This document shows positions 25,001 to 34,319 of a stretch of DNA of 64,000 nucleotides, one piece after another; the stretch's first letter is position 1; each line of letters begins with the position of its first letter. The notes below the pieces were generated by a model. That model did no database searches and was not told where the DNA came from. It saw nothing but the letters and a program-made list of their open reading frames with translations. The position numbers and the translations under genes were made by a program. This DNA comes from Misgurnus anguillicaudatus (lineage: Eukaryota; Chordata; Actinopteri; Cypriniformes; Cobitidae). Location: the NCBI RefSeq assembly GCF_027580225.2, contig NC_073359.2, positions 10,359,001 through 10,423,000 on the forward strand. The letters run 5' to 3'.

Positions 25001-27330
25001 ACCAGCCTGCTAGTGAGTATACTGTTATTCACATTATTCTGATTTTATTGTCAGCTTTATTTTTCTCTCTTGTCAACTGCTCTTTTACTTATTGTTTTAA
25101 ACCTGTGCCCCTTAACTGTAATAAGTAAGGAATAATTGATGACGGACCGTAAGAAAATACTGCACACCCAAGGTGGTAATCTGGCACGATGCGAAGCGGA
25201 GTGTGCATTATTTTCAAATAATTTAAAGGACATTTGATAGGCTAGGTGTGCGGTTTACAGAAAAAGGAATCATCCTAATATCCCACCCTGCAAGCCCATT
25301 CTCCCATCAAGTTTGTTTTTTTATAAATCACAACCTTTGTGTAGGAACTGGCGTACGCATGTTTCCAGCCCTGTTTTGTGCGTACGCACGCTTTATAAAT
25401 GAGGCCCCAGATGTTTATGTAATATCTTCTCGCTGTATTCAATGTAATGTGCTACTCTGATGGACTCTTATTTAATATTTAGGGTTTTTTAATGGTTGTC
25501 CTGCTGTTTTTACTCTTACTTGATCCCAAACATTCATCTTGTTTATGATGCTAGTAGCTGATTAGCTTTGGATGTACTGAACAACTCTCACTACATGAAT
25601 ATTTATTCTGTCCATTTTATTATAAGCAGCACTGCTATTGGAGACAAAAAACCTTGTTCATTTTGTATTGATTGTTTTTCAGGCACATTTGAATTGCTTT
25701 ATAATGTGGGAAAGCAGATAGGAAAAGGTGGCTTTGGTACAGTTTATGAGGGATATCGAAAATTTGATGAGCGAAAGGTAAAACCGCTCTTCATCAAACA
25801 GCCAAATGTGATCTAACATATAGATCCATGTTCAGTCTTTTGATCTAAATGTTTATAGTGGGGTTTGATGTGACTTACAAATGATTACTTTCCCTTGTAG
25901 GTCGCCATCAAATTTATTCTGAAGGAATCGGATTTTGACTGTCCCATTGAAATGGTAAGTTAGCAAGATTTAATGTATATGAAATGTAATATACAATGGG
26001 GTCCCAACATTTGAGAGCATTAAGAGGCAATCGGGATTTCTAAACAAACAATTTCAAACAGAAATATTAACTATTCTATTTTAGGTTACTGTTCATATTT
26101 TACTCATACAAAGTTATAGGATGTTTTTCTCTCTGTCATGTTGATGTATAATGACCGATCCGCTCTGATTCGAAGCACAATGCACATACAGACAATTATT
26201 CTGCAAATAACTGCAGTTTTATAGTTCAAACAGAGATGGCGATAGAGAGGCAAAAGTTACAAAAAGCAGATATAATAAATTCATAAATAAAGACCCCACT
26301 GTGTCTTAGTAAAAGTGTTGCATGGAAATTGAACATCTCAGCTTTTTCAGCTAATCTCTTTTAATGCTTTTGTACTAGCGTGGACATGCGAAACCTCTTT
26401 ATTCAGAAGTGGCTTTCAATCTGATGCTGCTAAAACCAGAGAAAAGCCCCTACATTGTGGAAATGTTGGACTGGTTTGAAGAGAAAGATCGGTACATCAT
26501 CATTTTGGAGTTTCCAGAACGTTGCATGGATCTCTTCGACTTCGCCTACATTAATGGAGGTCGTCTGTCTGAAACCCAAGCACGCCAATTAATGCGCCAA
26601 GCAGTGCTCGCATCTATGCACTGCGTTGACAGAGGTGTAATTCAAATGGACTTAAAGCCTTCAAACATCCTGGTCAAAATAGACACGATGGAGCTGAAAT
26701 TGATAGACTTTGGAATCTGCAGAATTGTGGAAAGATCTCCAGATGGTGAGTTGACTTTCTGAATAATTCCTCTGACAGCACATTACTGAACTTTACAGGG
26801 ATGGATTGGATGCTGTTTTACTCTGATGACTTTTACTAATGAAATATTTTCTCACCTCTTATATATGTTACAGGGCTACTTTTTGCTGTTGCTCAGATGG
26901 TCGGCGAGTTGGGTGTTTTATTGGACACAATGGTGCATGGACGAGATGGGCATAAAAGCAGCGACGTTATGATATCCGGAGGTAAGAGAACGGCACTAAC
27001 AAAAAAATTCATTGTTACACACAAGCAAAGATTCTGCACAATCATGAAAAACCTTAAAATGCCAACATTGATTATGTGTTATATGTTTCTATATTATTAT
27101 GATAAAACCTAAATGTCTAATCAATGCTCTTGTCTAAACTTGCAAATACAGAGTGTCAAGAGGTGATATCTCTGTGCACGGTCCCTCAACTATACAGAAG
27201 GCCAACATTCGAAGAAGTCTTACAACATAAATGGTTCAATGAGGAAAAAGGTGCAGATCATATTTTTCAGAAATATTATACATTAGGTAATCAAAGACAG
27301 ACCTTTTCAAAAGAAAGAAAACTAAAGTAA
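15898..27330 (+). CDS. PIM-family-like kinase gene, 10 exons, 734 aa
   Basis: Exons: 15898-16027, 20776-20934, 21177-21338, 21602-21757, 24218-25012, 25683-25777, 25901-25954, 26379-26745, 26874-26981, 27152-27330. All junctions are GT-AG, all phases agree and the sum is 2205 nt. Residues 1-467 are repeat-built and unlike any domain I know; 468-734 are a kinase fold. PIM hallmarks: hinge with proline and DLFDF (LEFPERCMDLFDF), LKLIDFG, ECQ..I..C and RPTFEEV. Seen intact: glycine loop G481-G486, K503 in VAIK, alpha-C E527, catalytic D608, K610, N613, DFG 627-629. Seen altered: HRD reads QMD (606-608), and about 17 residues between DFG and the helix matching PIM WSLG are missing, including the PPEW/APE element. 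PIM kinases are constitutively active cytosolic Ser/Thr kinases and are strongly expanded in some fish. I infer a pseudokinase or atypical kinase. The start is the first ATG after a TATA promoter. Confidence 0.85.
16028..18448. other. Intron 1 of the PIM-like gene, first half
   Basis: No exon seen. At 17252-17263 ATGCCTCGGTCATGTGCAGT reads MPRSCAV then a stop, resembling the start of a THAP domain; this may be a small relic of a P-element-type transposon. The rest is AT-rich. Confidence 0.4.
19187..19375. mobile_element. MITE, CTGTCCGGGAAAC family (copy 2)
   Basis: GGGCAGTTTTCTTGGACAGG on the left, CTCTGTCCGGTAAACC on the right; nested in the 2.1 kb element. Confidence 0.6.
19689..19750. repeat. 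(ACAT)n microsatellite
   Basis: About 13 ACAT units followed by CACACGCACGCAC. Confidence 0.95.
20776..20934 (+). CDS. PIM-like gene exon 2 (N-terminal repeat unit 2)
   Basis: Symmetric phase 1-1 exon, residues 44-96. Core GKGAHDGQRRLTISTSAAG, then a Leu-Pro-Gly and acidic EEW..PE tail. The flanking intron (CAATACCAC...CAGTAAAAT) resembles that of exons 3 and 4, so the block was duplicated with its introns. Confidence 0.78.
21177..21338 (+). CDS. PIM-like gene exon 3 (N-terminal repeat unit 3)
   Basis: Symmetric phase 1-1 exon of 162 nt, residues 97-150. Core GSGAHDVRRKSIVFAPAA, then RFTLPGAVEEEEWSPA. It starts 401 bp after the start of exon 2 and ends in the same GCAG-GTCAGT donor as exon 4. 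Confidence 0.78.
21602..21757 (+). CDS. PIM-like gene exon 4 (N-terminal repeat unit 4)
   Basis: Symmetric phase 1-1 exon of 156 nt, residues 151-202. Core SSGARDVQRTLNISTPAAG, then a divergent, shorter Arg-rich tail. It starts 425 bp after the start of exon 3. Any one of exons 2-4 can be skipped without a frame shift. Confidence 0.78.
22760..23150. mobile_element. Foldback MITE flanked by direct AAAGGAATAGTCTACCC repeats
   Basis: AAAGGAATAGTCTACCCTTT occurs at 22760 and 23121 in the same direction. Between them, arms of about 120 nt (GTTAGCATTTAGCCTAG... / ...CTAGGCTAAATGCTAAC) pair around TGGTACC. Confidence 0.7.
23187..23700. mobile_element. MITE fragments (AAAGGAACACGCCGAC type)
   Basis: AAAGGAACACGCCGACTTTT begins a fish MITE. 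From about 23556, a hairpin (GACTTCCATAGTAT/ATACTATGGAAGT) belongs to the GGGATAGTTCACCC-related group. Confidence 0.6.
23806..24035. mobile_element. MITE with AAAGGGG ends
   Basis: AAAGGGGGTATATCATGAAA at the left and GAAATATCCCCTTTAAA at the right. Its inner sequence GCTAAAACTTCACATATGTA recurs at 59570, where it is split by a 2.5 kb insertion. Confidence 0.75.
24218..25012 (+). CDS. PIM-like gene exon 5 (linker of 67-residue repeats)
   Basis: 795 nt, phase 1-1, residues 203-467. It opens with a basic, cysteine-containing segment (RFCCICENEDELE). Three repeat units follow, starting at 24460, 24661 and 24862, spaced exactly 201 bp. Recurring motifs are LEKTKIQEETGHNQG, FDPAELRAQPDQ, KPGPFGLHGAR and PFGLEQA. 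The third unit is shortened and ends PGPSGLQSSGHE. It is rich in Pro, Gln, Glu and Gly and probably disordered. Other frames are open here only because the repeat period is a multiple of three. No family recognised. Confidence 0.78.
25683..25777 (+). CDS. PIM-like gene kinase exon (glycine-rich loop)
   Basis: Residues 468-499. FELLYNVGKQIGKGGFGTVY gives an intact GxGxxG ATP loop (481-486). It ends in phase 0 exactly before VAIK, where PIM genes also have an intron. Confidence 0.88.
25901..25954 (+). CDS. PIM-like gene kinase exon (VAIK lysine)
   Basis: 54 nt, residues 500-517, starting VAIKFILKESDFD. K503 is the ATP-anchoring lysine. Very short, as the matching exon is in PIM genes. Confidence 0.85.
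26379..26745 (+). CDS. PIM-like gene kinase exon (alpha-C to DFG)
   Basis: 367 nt, residues 518-639. Contains alpha-C Glu (SEVAF), the PIM-type hinge LEFPERCMDLFDF, the altered catalytic loop GVIQMDLKPSNIL (H and R of HRD replaced by Q and M, catalytic Asp kept) and LKLIDFG. It ends RSPD in phase 1. Confidence 0.9.
26874..26981 (+). CDS. PIM-like gene kinase exon (shortened; no P+1 loop or APE)
   Basis: 108 nt, residues 640-675. GLLFAVAQMVGELGVLLDTM aligns with PIM AVWSLGILLYDMV, so the exon begins after the point where the TRVYSPPEW segment should be. The 128-bp intron before it holds no such coding sequence. The matching exon of the broken copy at 11560 starts at the same point. Confidence 0.8.
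27152..27330 (+). CDS. PIM-like gene last exon (C-lobe end and stop)
   Basis: Residues 676-734 plus TAA. ECQEVISLC and RRPTFEEVLQHKWF match the PIM C-lobe helices with the conserved Arg of RPTFEEI. A basic tail ending KERKLK follows. I see no convincing AATAAA close by. Confidence 0.88.
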
Positions 27331-27997
27331 AATGCTAAATACAAAGTTCTTTACATTGCTTGAATTAGCAGATCCACAAATTGACTCCAGCGATTGAGAA
27401 CAGAGACAGAAGTCATTCATCAAAGTGTAGAAGTCAAAGAAGCAAATGAAAATACAGCACAGAGAAAAAATACAACAGAATCAATACATTTATTTATTAT
27501 CAAAGCACAGAGTCGTTGAGTAACAGAGAGTGCATTTATAAACCAAAAGATAAAGTGAGAAGTAGGAAAGAAGTAGAAAATTTGTCCTATCTGCATGCTT
27601 TTATGCATTGCACTGTTGATAGTTTATTGGCTGATTAGTGCAGGTGTTTTTAAAAAAGTGTTTTGTAAGTATAGTAGTTAGTTAAGTAAATTAAAGTTGA
27701 AAATATTCTTTAAAAAAATTCTTACAGTACTGTAATGTGTATGGCCAAATTCTATGTAACACCCACTGTTATTGTCTAACACACATTACAGTACTACTGT
27801 TTATTAGTAGATTAGTTAACACTAATTTTATAATATCTAAACTAATCCATTTTGTAATATGCAACAACCCAGAAAACCCAGAAAATGTGAATTATAGTCA
27901 TGTAAGACATGCCGCAGTCACACAGTACTTTACGTTCCATTGACATGAAAATCAGCACATCATTCATTGGCATGAATTCATCGAAGTGGCCCATAAG

Positions 27998-28745
27998 TAG
28001 TGTTGGGCATCGTTTCAAATTGATTGATTCCGATTCTTAATTCGATTCCGCTTATCGATTTTGATTCCTAATGATTCTTGGTTTCTATTCCAAAGAGGTG
28101 AAAAACAAAAAAATGAAAGCCTTTATAGATCAAAAATACTTATTTTGTGCCATTACAACTGAACACAAAAAAGGAGGCTACATCCAAACATGGCTAGGCT
28201 AGCTCCAAACGATTTTAAATAATTTTCAACAGAAAATACATGCAGCACTTTGATTATTTTGTTGTGATCGATTTGTCACACTCCTTAGTTTTTCCTGTGT
28301 AAGCCTTCCCTTCAAAGTAAGAGAGATCTTGCATGTAGCATGTGCCAGCACTGCCGCCAAACTACTGGCGGTGACTAATAAAGAGCACACGGCAGACGGT
28401 GCAATCAAACAGGGTGCATTCTTTTAATTTGATAAGGTAAACCAAAAGCAGGTCCTTTGCCATATTGCTGTTAACACCAAACTTGTAACATAATGATAGT
28501 TTGTCACTTAGCTTTGTACAAAATGCAGCCACACTTTAGACCGCCTTCCACCACAGTCCATCATGCAAACTGGCTTTTAGTATTCAAGTGGATGGTCCTC
28601 CGCAGTGTGTGCAGATGGCTATACGTCAGGTGACTCGCGTTTTTACAAATGAAAAAATCGAAATTCTTATTTTATAACAAGGATCCGATTCCTTTCTTAT
28701 GGATCCGATTACAGAATTGTAATCGAAATTCCATTCCCAACCTTA
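27998..28745. mobile_element. hAT-like element, 748 bp
   Basis: 8-bp target duplication CCCATAAG at 27990-27997 and 28746-28753. Ends TAGTGTTGGG and CCCAACCTTA are inverted. No transposase. Confidence 0.88.
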
Positions 28746-29006
28746 CCCATAAGTACACGTGTTTTGTGATGAAGGCTGCAGAAATAGATCTTCAAAAGAT
28801 ACATGAAGTTAAACTCATCCCAAGAGAGAAAAAATACAGTTTCTTTCAGATGGTTAGCAGAATTAACTACCTGCACCAGATCTTAAGTGTGAAAATATAC
28901 TCTCACGTGTGAAGATCTCTAACTGTTCAAGATCATTTTCAGCTCAATGACACCTGCAGTTCTTCTTCCTGACGTCTTCAAAAATAAACCATAGTATGAT
29001 ACATTT

Positions 29007-29480
29007 ACATTTAGACATTTAGCAGACGCTTTTATTCAAAGTGACTTACAAAGATTAGGAAACAATAAAGTGATTTGTTATAGGGAGGCAATAATACAAG
29101 AAGTGCTTATACCAGGTTACAAGTTTTTACTATTACGAAACCTGTGTACCTATTGAGAGAGAGTTAGTCATTTTTATTTTATTATTTAATATAGAAGAGG
29201 TATATCTGCAGTCAATATCAATTTGTCAAGTACTTTTGGACTAAATGAGTTTTTAGTTGTTTTTTGAATGCTGCAAGAGATGCGGCTGACCGGACTCCTA
29301 TAGGAAGATCATTCCACCAGCAGGGAGTAGTGAAGGAAAATGAGCGGGAACGTGATTTAGTGCACATTTGTGAAGGTATGACGCTGCACATTTACATGGA
29401 GACTGGGAGTGATTTTGTCTGTCATGGTCACTGGAGTTATGCCATTCAATGAAACAAACTTGCAAGACTTCAGGAGAGGC
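29007..29480. repeat. Fish interspersed repeat (GCAGACGCTTTTAT type)
   Basis: ATTTAGCAGACGCTTTTATT and GTGACTTACAAAG, then GGAAGATCATTCCACCAGCA, are sequences found in many fish interspersed repeats. Decayed. Confidence 0.6.
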
Positions 29481-29573
29481 CAAGTGGCAGAACGTCCATG
29501 GCTGCAGATGTTCAAAAATTTAATTAAATGTTTGATGGGATAAGTTTATATTCACATTGTTTTCAAATTTACA

Positions 29574-29806
29574 GTTGAAGTACACAGACTGTTTACAATC
29601 TATGGAGTAGAAGCCAGCAGGAGACGTTTAAGTCGTCGTAATCGTTTTGCAAGACCTCGCTGGAGCTTCACAAGAGTGATCTGCTGCTTAAGTACCCTGA
29701 CACAGAGGGTTACACCAACAAAGTTTGAAAGGAACTGGAAGCTGCCGGACTCTGAGAGAGAAAAAATGTACATTTTTTTGGCTTGTATGTTTTTTATAAA
29801 CAAGTA
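29574..29806 (+). other. Unassigned Arg-rich ORF, possible last exon
   Basis: AAATTTACAG acceptor-like site, then an open frame: VEVHRLFTIYGVEASRRRLS, RNRFARPRWSFTRVICCLST and PTKFERNWKLPDSEREK, ending TAG at 29804-29806. 77 codons without a stop in AT-rich DNA is notable. No family recognised; an old transposon or lost gene piece is possible. Confidence 0.3.
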
Positions 29807-29839
29807 GAACTTTTAGGATTTGGAGAATGTGTGCTGAAA

Positions 29840-31398
29840 CAGTGGCGGATGCAGAACGTGATCTATGGGTGTCACTTTTGAATAAGATACTATAACAAGT
29901 CTATAAAATTCGTGAAAACTTCAGAACACTAATTTAAACAGCATACACCCCCACACCCGAACTGCACGTCACATTTTTGACATTATTGATACTTTAAATT
30001 GTAATGCAACGTGACATTTATTAAGCCTTTTTTGGTCATAGCCTACAAAAAAGAACCTGCACACAGTGACAGGAAATATAAATGAACCCAAAAAAAACCT
30101 TATACTTTTTTAAATAGCCTATTAAAGTTTTTAAATAAATACGGCTACTAAATGCTTAAAATGAAGCTTCTAACATCATATTCTCTTCATGCAAATAACT
30201 AAAAATATATTTTCGTTCTCACATATTTAAGTTAACTTACTAAATAAAAAAAGAAAAAGGGAATTGCTAGAATAATGTTAGACTCTGAGGTTAAACGAAA
30301 TGACAAATAAAGAAACATTTAATATACTTTTTGATGAGCACAAGAGCAAGCCTACTCGTGAAGAGCGGAGCCGAGGAGCGCGCATATCAGACGTGAACGA
30401 AATGAATAATGGATTTAATGCTTTCACTTCATTTCCTGACAGTTTCACTTGTTAGTGAGGATACTAATGCTAACAATATGACGCCGAATTACATACAACA
30501 TAATTACCTAATTAAATCTGAGAGAATGAAAACACATTACAATATTTTTTTCTCCGCGGACGGCCAAGGCGCAGATACATTTTTGTAGCCTGACAGGCAT
30601 TCGCCATAGCCCGTAATGGACGTCGGGCAAGCGATTTTGCGAGGTTTGTGTAGTAGAAAGTCTTTCTTTAAAGTGAATTTCGTTTTGTATAAATTGTATC
30701 TTAATATTAATCAATGTTTGATCAAACAATTGCTTCGATTTAATAAATAAGAAGCAAACCAAGAACGTCTGTGGTGTGGATTGAAGTGAACCCACTATAT
30801 TTCCGCAGCCTACACGTCTTTCTGCTTTTAATGCATTTCTTAAATTAATGTCTCAATTACACAGTAGGCTTATAGGTTGTTATGATAGGCTATTTGTTGC
30901 TTAAAAGCAATAGGCTATATTGTATAAAGTGTAGCAATAAGCTACCCAGTCTCCGTGGCATGACTTATAGTGCTGCTATATCGCTATATCAAACAACATC
31001 ACTGTGATCAGATGTTTTCTTTCTATTTTTTACCCCGCTGTCATATTTGTTGTGTGTTTATGTTATTGAGAGGAAAGCGCGCAGCACATATTTATGTTGT
31101 TATTCAAAATACGTTTCCCACTTGCTTGCAAAAAAAGTTCTCAAAGTGATCATGGCTGAAAGCTGCTCGGGAATATTTTTCTCATTATAACGCAACATTC
31201 AACTGCTTTATAGTTATCAGGCTTACTTATAATTTTACTGTTTTTAACATAACATGCAATAGATAAAATACACCACATAAAGTAGTATACATGTCTAACT
31301 ATACACATTAGTATTTTTTTACATTTCTGATTGGGCGGGCCAGCTATCAATCTGGGCGGGCCCAGGCCCGCCCAGGCCCGCCCATAGCTCCGCGCCTG
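29840..31398. mobile_element. hAT-like element, 1559 bp
   Basis: 8-bp target duplication TGCTGAAA at 29832-29839 and 31399-31406. Ends CAGTGGCGGA and CCGCGCCTG are inverted; the right side has tandem GGGCGGGCC/GCCCGCCC. No intact transposase frame. Confidence 0.82.
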
Positions 31399-31663
31399 TG
31401 CTGAAAATAATTTTAAAAACCAAATTTTAACAACAACGTTAGGCATGACTCAAATTTTCTGAATTCAGTTTTTTACATTTTGTAGGTAATACAATACATT
31501 TGTACTAAATTTATTTTTTATTACAGTTTAAACTTTGAGACTGCTCTTTTAATTTTTAAGCTTTGGCCGATGGAGGATCTTACCTGAACTTCATTGTGAC
31601 TTTATGATGGACATCATTCTGTGTATTAATCCTTCTGTCTGATTTTGTCATTTGTTGCTTCAG

Positions 31664-33437
31664 GAACTTAAGAAGATGAATATTGAAGAATCTGAGAATA
31701 GACGCAGAAAGGTAAGTCTGAGTAACAGTAATAGACATATTACGTATGTACCTATAATGGTTTTTGTATATTCATATTGCAGATTTGAATATCAAGTACA
31801 GGATACTCTCCCTATCCTACAGTAAAGACATCTTTTTTTTAAGTACACAGGATAGAGGCCGATCGCTCAAAAAGAACATTAACACCACCGGTGATGGCTA
31901 CCCGTGCCCGACCTGTTTATTTCCTTTTTGAAGGAAATATGAACTTGTTATTACGATTAACTTCATCACACATCTTCACGTTTGAAGTCAGTTTGCTTTG
32001 TTTAGTGTCTCTTTTGGGGGGGGGGGTATAAAGTCGATATCATCTAAGTATTCAGACCCTTTACTCAGTACTTAAAGCATCAGTTACACCCTCAGGTCTG
32101 ACAAACAAATCCAGGTGTTGCAAAGCTTGCTGCGTAACCAAACCGAACAGAAGCACCATTAACTTCAATAGTATTCTTTTCTCCTACTATTGAAGTCAAT
32201 GATGCTTCTGATCAGTTTGGTTACAAACATTATTCAAAACGTATTCCTGTGTGTTCGTCAGAACCCTTTAAGATGTAGAAACATCTCAGCAACCATCAAG
32301 ACAAATGGGAGGCACCTGAGTAAAATTTCAAATGTTTTTGTAAAGGGTCTGAATACATTTGCAAAAGGTTTTAAAATTCTGTTTTCACTTTGTCATGGGG
32401 TAAATATTGTAGTGTAGATTTATAAAATTACCATACAACAACATAAAGTTGAAAAGTAAACGGGGTCTAAATACTTTCTGAATGCACTGTGACTGTAGAT
32501 GATCTTGACTGAAGCTCATTGTCACTTTTGTAAACACAACAGCTTTCTTTTTTCATCAGACATCTATGCTATGTTTCTAGTCAGACTATTAAAGAACACA
32601 TTTTTTGATGTGTAATAACAAAAATTTTTTATAAATACAGCATTGACAATATGAAATAACTTGTGGTTTTGTTTTTCCTGTTTAGATGTTAAGTACAGTA
32701 TGAGCCAGAATGGATGGGTGCTGATGACCATAAGAAGACTGTCAGGTAAACAACAACAAAATTAATATTTGCAGATTTCCTTAAATAAAAAGTGTTCTAT
32801 TCGGATGAATAAAATGATTTTTTTGTTTTCATCTTTTATGTTTTTATTCTTTGGAATATCTCACTTCTGCACAACTATTGAGCAATTTTAACAGCTGCTT
32901 ATATGTTTATTTAGTAATGGTAGGCAAGGGCCATCTTATTTGTTCACATTCAAACTTTACCTATATCAGTTGTTTAGTATTATGAATGGAATTGTAAGTT
33001 ATGTGCAGCAAGTTGCGTTCAAATGATAATTGCACTGAAAACGTGACATACAGTAAATCACTTAGTGAGTATTGGAGTGTAAAAGTAAAAATCTGTATTC
33101 AGTGTTGAAATACAGAAAGTTGAAACTGCATCGCGATATCGATTTAATTTGCAAAATCAAAAGATAATTCAATGTTAATTCATCCTTGGTCCTTGAAGTT
33201 GATTCAACGTTGAAATGCCGGCTGCATGTCCTGCTGGATTAGTGAATGTATTAATTATTATTTTTATAAGGTGACAAAAGCACAATTTTCCCAACAGGAG
33301 TATTGACCAGATGCAAGGCACCTCTCAGTAAAGTAAGGACACCTGATGGGATTAAACTCATAACTATTGACAATTCTTTGGGAGAAACTGAAAATGATCT
33401 AGAAATTAATATGAAAATAACATCCCTTGAGAATTGA
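31664..33437 (+). other. Three exon-like pieces of an unassigned gene
   Basis: 31664-31711 (ELKKMNIEESENRRRK, donor GTAAGT), 32686-32745 (VKYSMSQNGWVLMTIRRLS, donor GTAAAC) and 33298-33437 (GVLTRCKAPLSKVRTPDGIK ... ITSLEN, stop TGA). The last two join in phase 1. The first ends in phase 0, so it does not join in frame to the second. May be a decayed gene or a model missing one exon. Confidence 0.35.
32045..32492. mobile_element. Tc1-type or related MITE fragment
   Basis: AAGTATTCAGACCCTTTACT on the left; AAGGGTCTGAATAC and ACTTTCTGAATGCACTGTG on the right. An inner hairpin (AAGCACCATTAACTTCAATA...) lies at 32136-32225. The second exon-like piece lies outside it. Confidence 0.55.
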
Positions 33438-34319
33438 TTTACTGACAGACTAACACATTTTTAACAAACCAATTCTATATAAATTTAATATAAGTTTATT
33501 ATTGTACAAAATATTACAATTATTCCAAATAAAATATGAGGTGAAAATGTGCGCTTGAATATCAGAGACCAAGCCAACAAAGCCTGTTTATTTAAAGCAG
33601 ATAGTTAAGCTGGTTATTTTTCAATTTTGTAGTTACACAGCAGAAGAAAATCAAGGCCACCAAACTGAGAAAAAACATAATTGGGAATAAAGTTTCACAA
33701 AGACACTGGATTTCTTCTGAAATGTTTCAAACAACTACTTTTAAAGGAATAATTTAAAATACTAAAATTAAAAAAATAAGACCACCCTTTTACCAGCATT
33801 CAGATTATCTGATATAATTAATTGAGTTTTTCAGTATTTTTGCCATTTTAAATGAAGGCCCAAAGCTTTAAAGAAAGATTTAATGATATTTATTGCCAGA
33901 GGGATCTGCATAACACTAAAAAAAAAAAAAACACTTTAATGTCTTCAAACAAGAATTTATGTCTTATTAAGACTCTTAATAAGAAAGCTATTTAATCTAT
34001 TAAAAATTGTGACATTTTCAATATTCTACCTTAATATGCATGTACATTTATTTATGCCCTCTCCTTTAATTTCTTTTTTTGTATTTTTTTATATATTTTT
34101 TTTCTTTTCTTATGACCTTAATGTGATTAACATTACATTCTATGTACTTTTAGATGATGTTTTGTTTTTTTATTTTCACTAATCAAGTAGATCTCATAGA
34201 AGAAATTATATTTTAGTGACCCAAATTGCTGGGTTTAAGCATTGGCTCGTAAATAGTATGCATAGGCGGAGCTTGTGGGGGCAAGGCCTCCGATTGGCTA
34301 AAAGGAGTTTGATAAAATA
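33438..34319. other. Intergenic, no gene seen
   Basis: AT-rich with long A and T runs (33920-33933, 34070-34110). Confidence 0.4.
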
